This document shows positions 21,999 through 22,297 of a stretch of DNA of 22,297 nt, piece by piece; the first letter of the stretch is position 1; each line of letters opens with the position of its first letter. Made by a program: the position numbers and the translations under genes. The stretch comes from Vibrio sp. UBA2441. Its GTDB lineage: Bacteria > Pseudomonadota > Gammaproteobacteria > Enterobacterales > Vibrionaceae. The stretch lies in assembly GCA_002342685.1 (NCBI GenBank), contig DDQN01000033.1, positions 1 to 22,297 on the forward strand, written 5' to 3'. The notes under the pieces were generated by a model that saw nothing but the letters and a program-made list of their open reading frames with translations, searched no databases and was not told the DNA's origin.

Positions 21999-22297
21999 TC
22001 AAGGCTGATTGACCACATAGATTATTTCGTCCCCCTCACCAGTACACTCTCCTGTTCCAATGAGTTTAATTTTTCTATCAGCAGCCCAAGCAGCCAACAA
22101 CATAGAATATTTATATTTAAATACTGGTGAAGAGGTATCAAACTCTTGTAGCCTTAATAAACTTCTTTTTACACATGCTGGTTGGTTAGTTTTTATTGCA
22201 CCTATTGGTTTAATATATAAACTGCTGTTATACCAGTATGGATGAAATACACCAGTATACTCTCCAGCTAAAGACTGACTTTGTAGTGGTACGCTGA
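21999..22297 (-). CDS. Small secreted-type protein, 5' partial (paralogue 3)
   Basis: The minus-strand frame is open from the window edge to a TGA at 21999-22001 and gives the last 98 residues of a protein. The start lies outside the window, so a signal peptide cannot be checked. It begins SVPLQSQSLAGEYTGVFHPY. Cysteines stand at residues 41 and 84 of the visible part. The block YKYSMLLAAWAADRKIKLIG aligns with YSTALAAQASGRPVSI and YSTFLAVMLAGKTLHN of the two downstream genes, and the following GTGEC aligns with VPQSC of paralogue 2. It is noticeably AT-rich. The next gene starts 51 bp downstream, so the three are probably one operon. Function unknown. Confidence 0.72.
   Translation of the reverse strand, partial: SVPLQSQSLAGEYTGVFHPYWYNSSLYIKPIGAIKTNQPACVKRSLLRLQEFDTSSPVFKYKYSMLLAAWAADRKIKLIGTGECTGEGDEIIYVVNQP

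Noticed and set aside
22060..22245. Plus-strand open frame of 61 codons near the right edge
   Set aside because: It is antisense to the partial secreted-type gene 21999-22297, whose sequence matches its neighbours.
1..22297. CRISPR array, prophage, transposon or integron
   Set aside because: No regularly spaced repeats, no transposase or integrase sequences and no attachment-site duplications were seen.

Overview
This window looks like part of a chromosome from a Vibrio or a close relative (Vibrionaceae, Gammaproteobacteria). The evidence is the protein sequences themselves, the treR-treB-treC cluster next to gmhB, the divergent gmhB / metNIQ pair, the trmO-proS pair, and enterobacterial-type operators for PurR, MetR, MetJ, TreR, CRP and Zur. 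GC content is moderate. There is no phage, transposase, CRISPR, tRNA or rRNA.

Layout, left to right. (1) 1-600: a short repeat-like stretch, then a small cysteine-rich lipoprotein gene that converges on glyA across a bidirectional terminator. (2) 609-4031: glyA (-), with a regulatory region carrying a PurR operator and two MetR-type boxes, then a YitT-family membrane protein and an M20D amidohydrolase (+). (3) 4087-9004: trehalose block on the minus strand (treR, treB, treC) downstream of gmhB. The treB promoter has a TATAAT box, two TreR-type palindromes and a likely CRP site at about -63. (4) 9180-12035: MetJ-controlled methionine importer metN-metI-metQ, ending in a terminator. (5) 12040-16353: TPP-riboswitch operon thiD-thiZ-thiX-thiY-tenA for uptake and salvage of thiamin pyrimidine. 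(6) 16522-18111: an AbgT-family transporter (-). (7) 18362-21194: a 46-residue type-B ribosomal protein L36 gene (-) under a Zur-type operator, divergent from trmO and proS (+). (8) 21196-22297: three tandem minus-strand genes for small secreted cysteine-containing proteins that look like diverged paralogues. The third runs off the window end.

Functionally, most genes are housekeeping or nutrient scavenging: one-carbon units, methionine, trehalose, thiamin pyrimidine and zinc economy. In E. coli, gmhB/metNIQ and trmO-proS are close neighbours separated by rcsF. Here the thi operon, the AbgT-family gene and rpmJ2 lie between them and rcsF is not present. The least understood content is the secreted trio at the right end and the duplicated-module lipoprotein at the left end.
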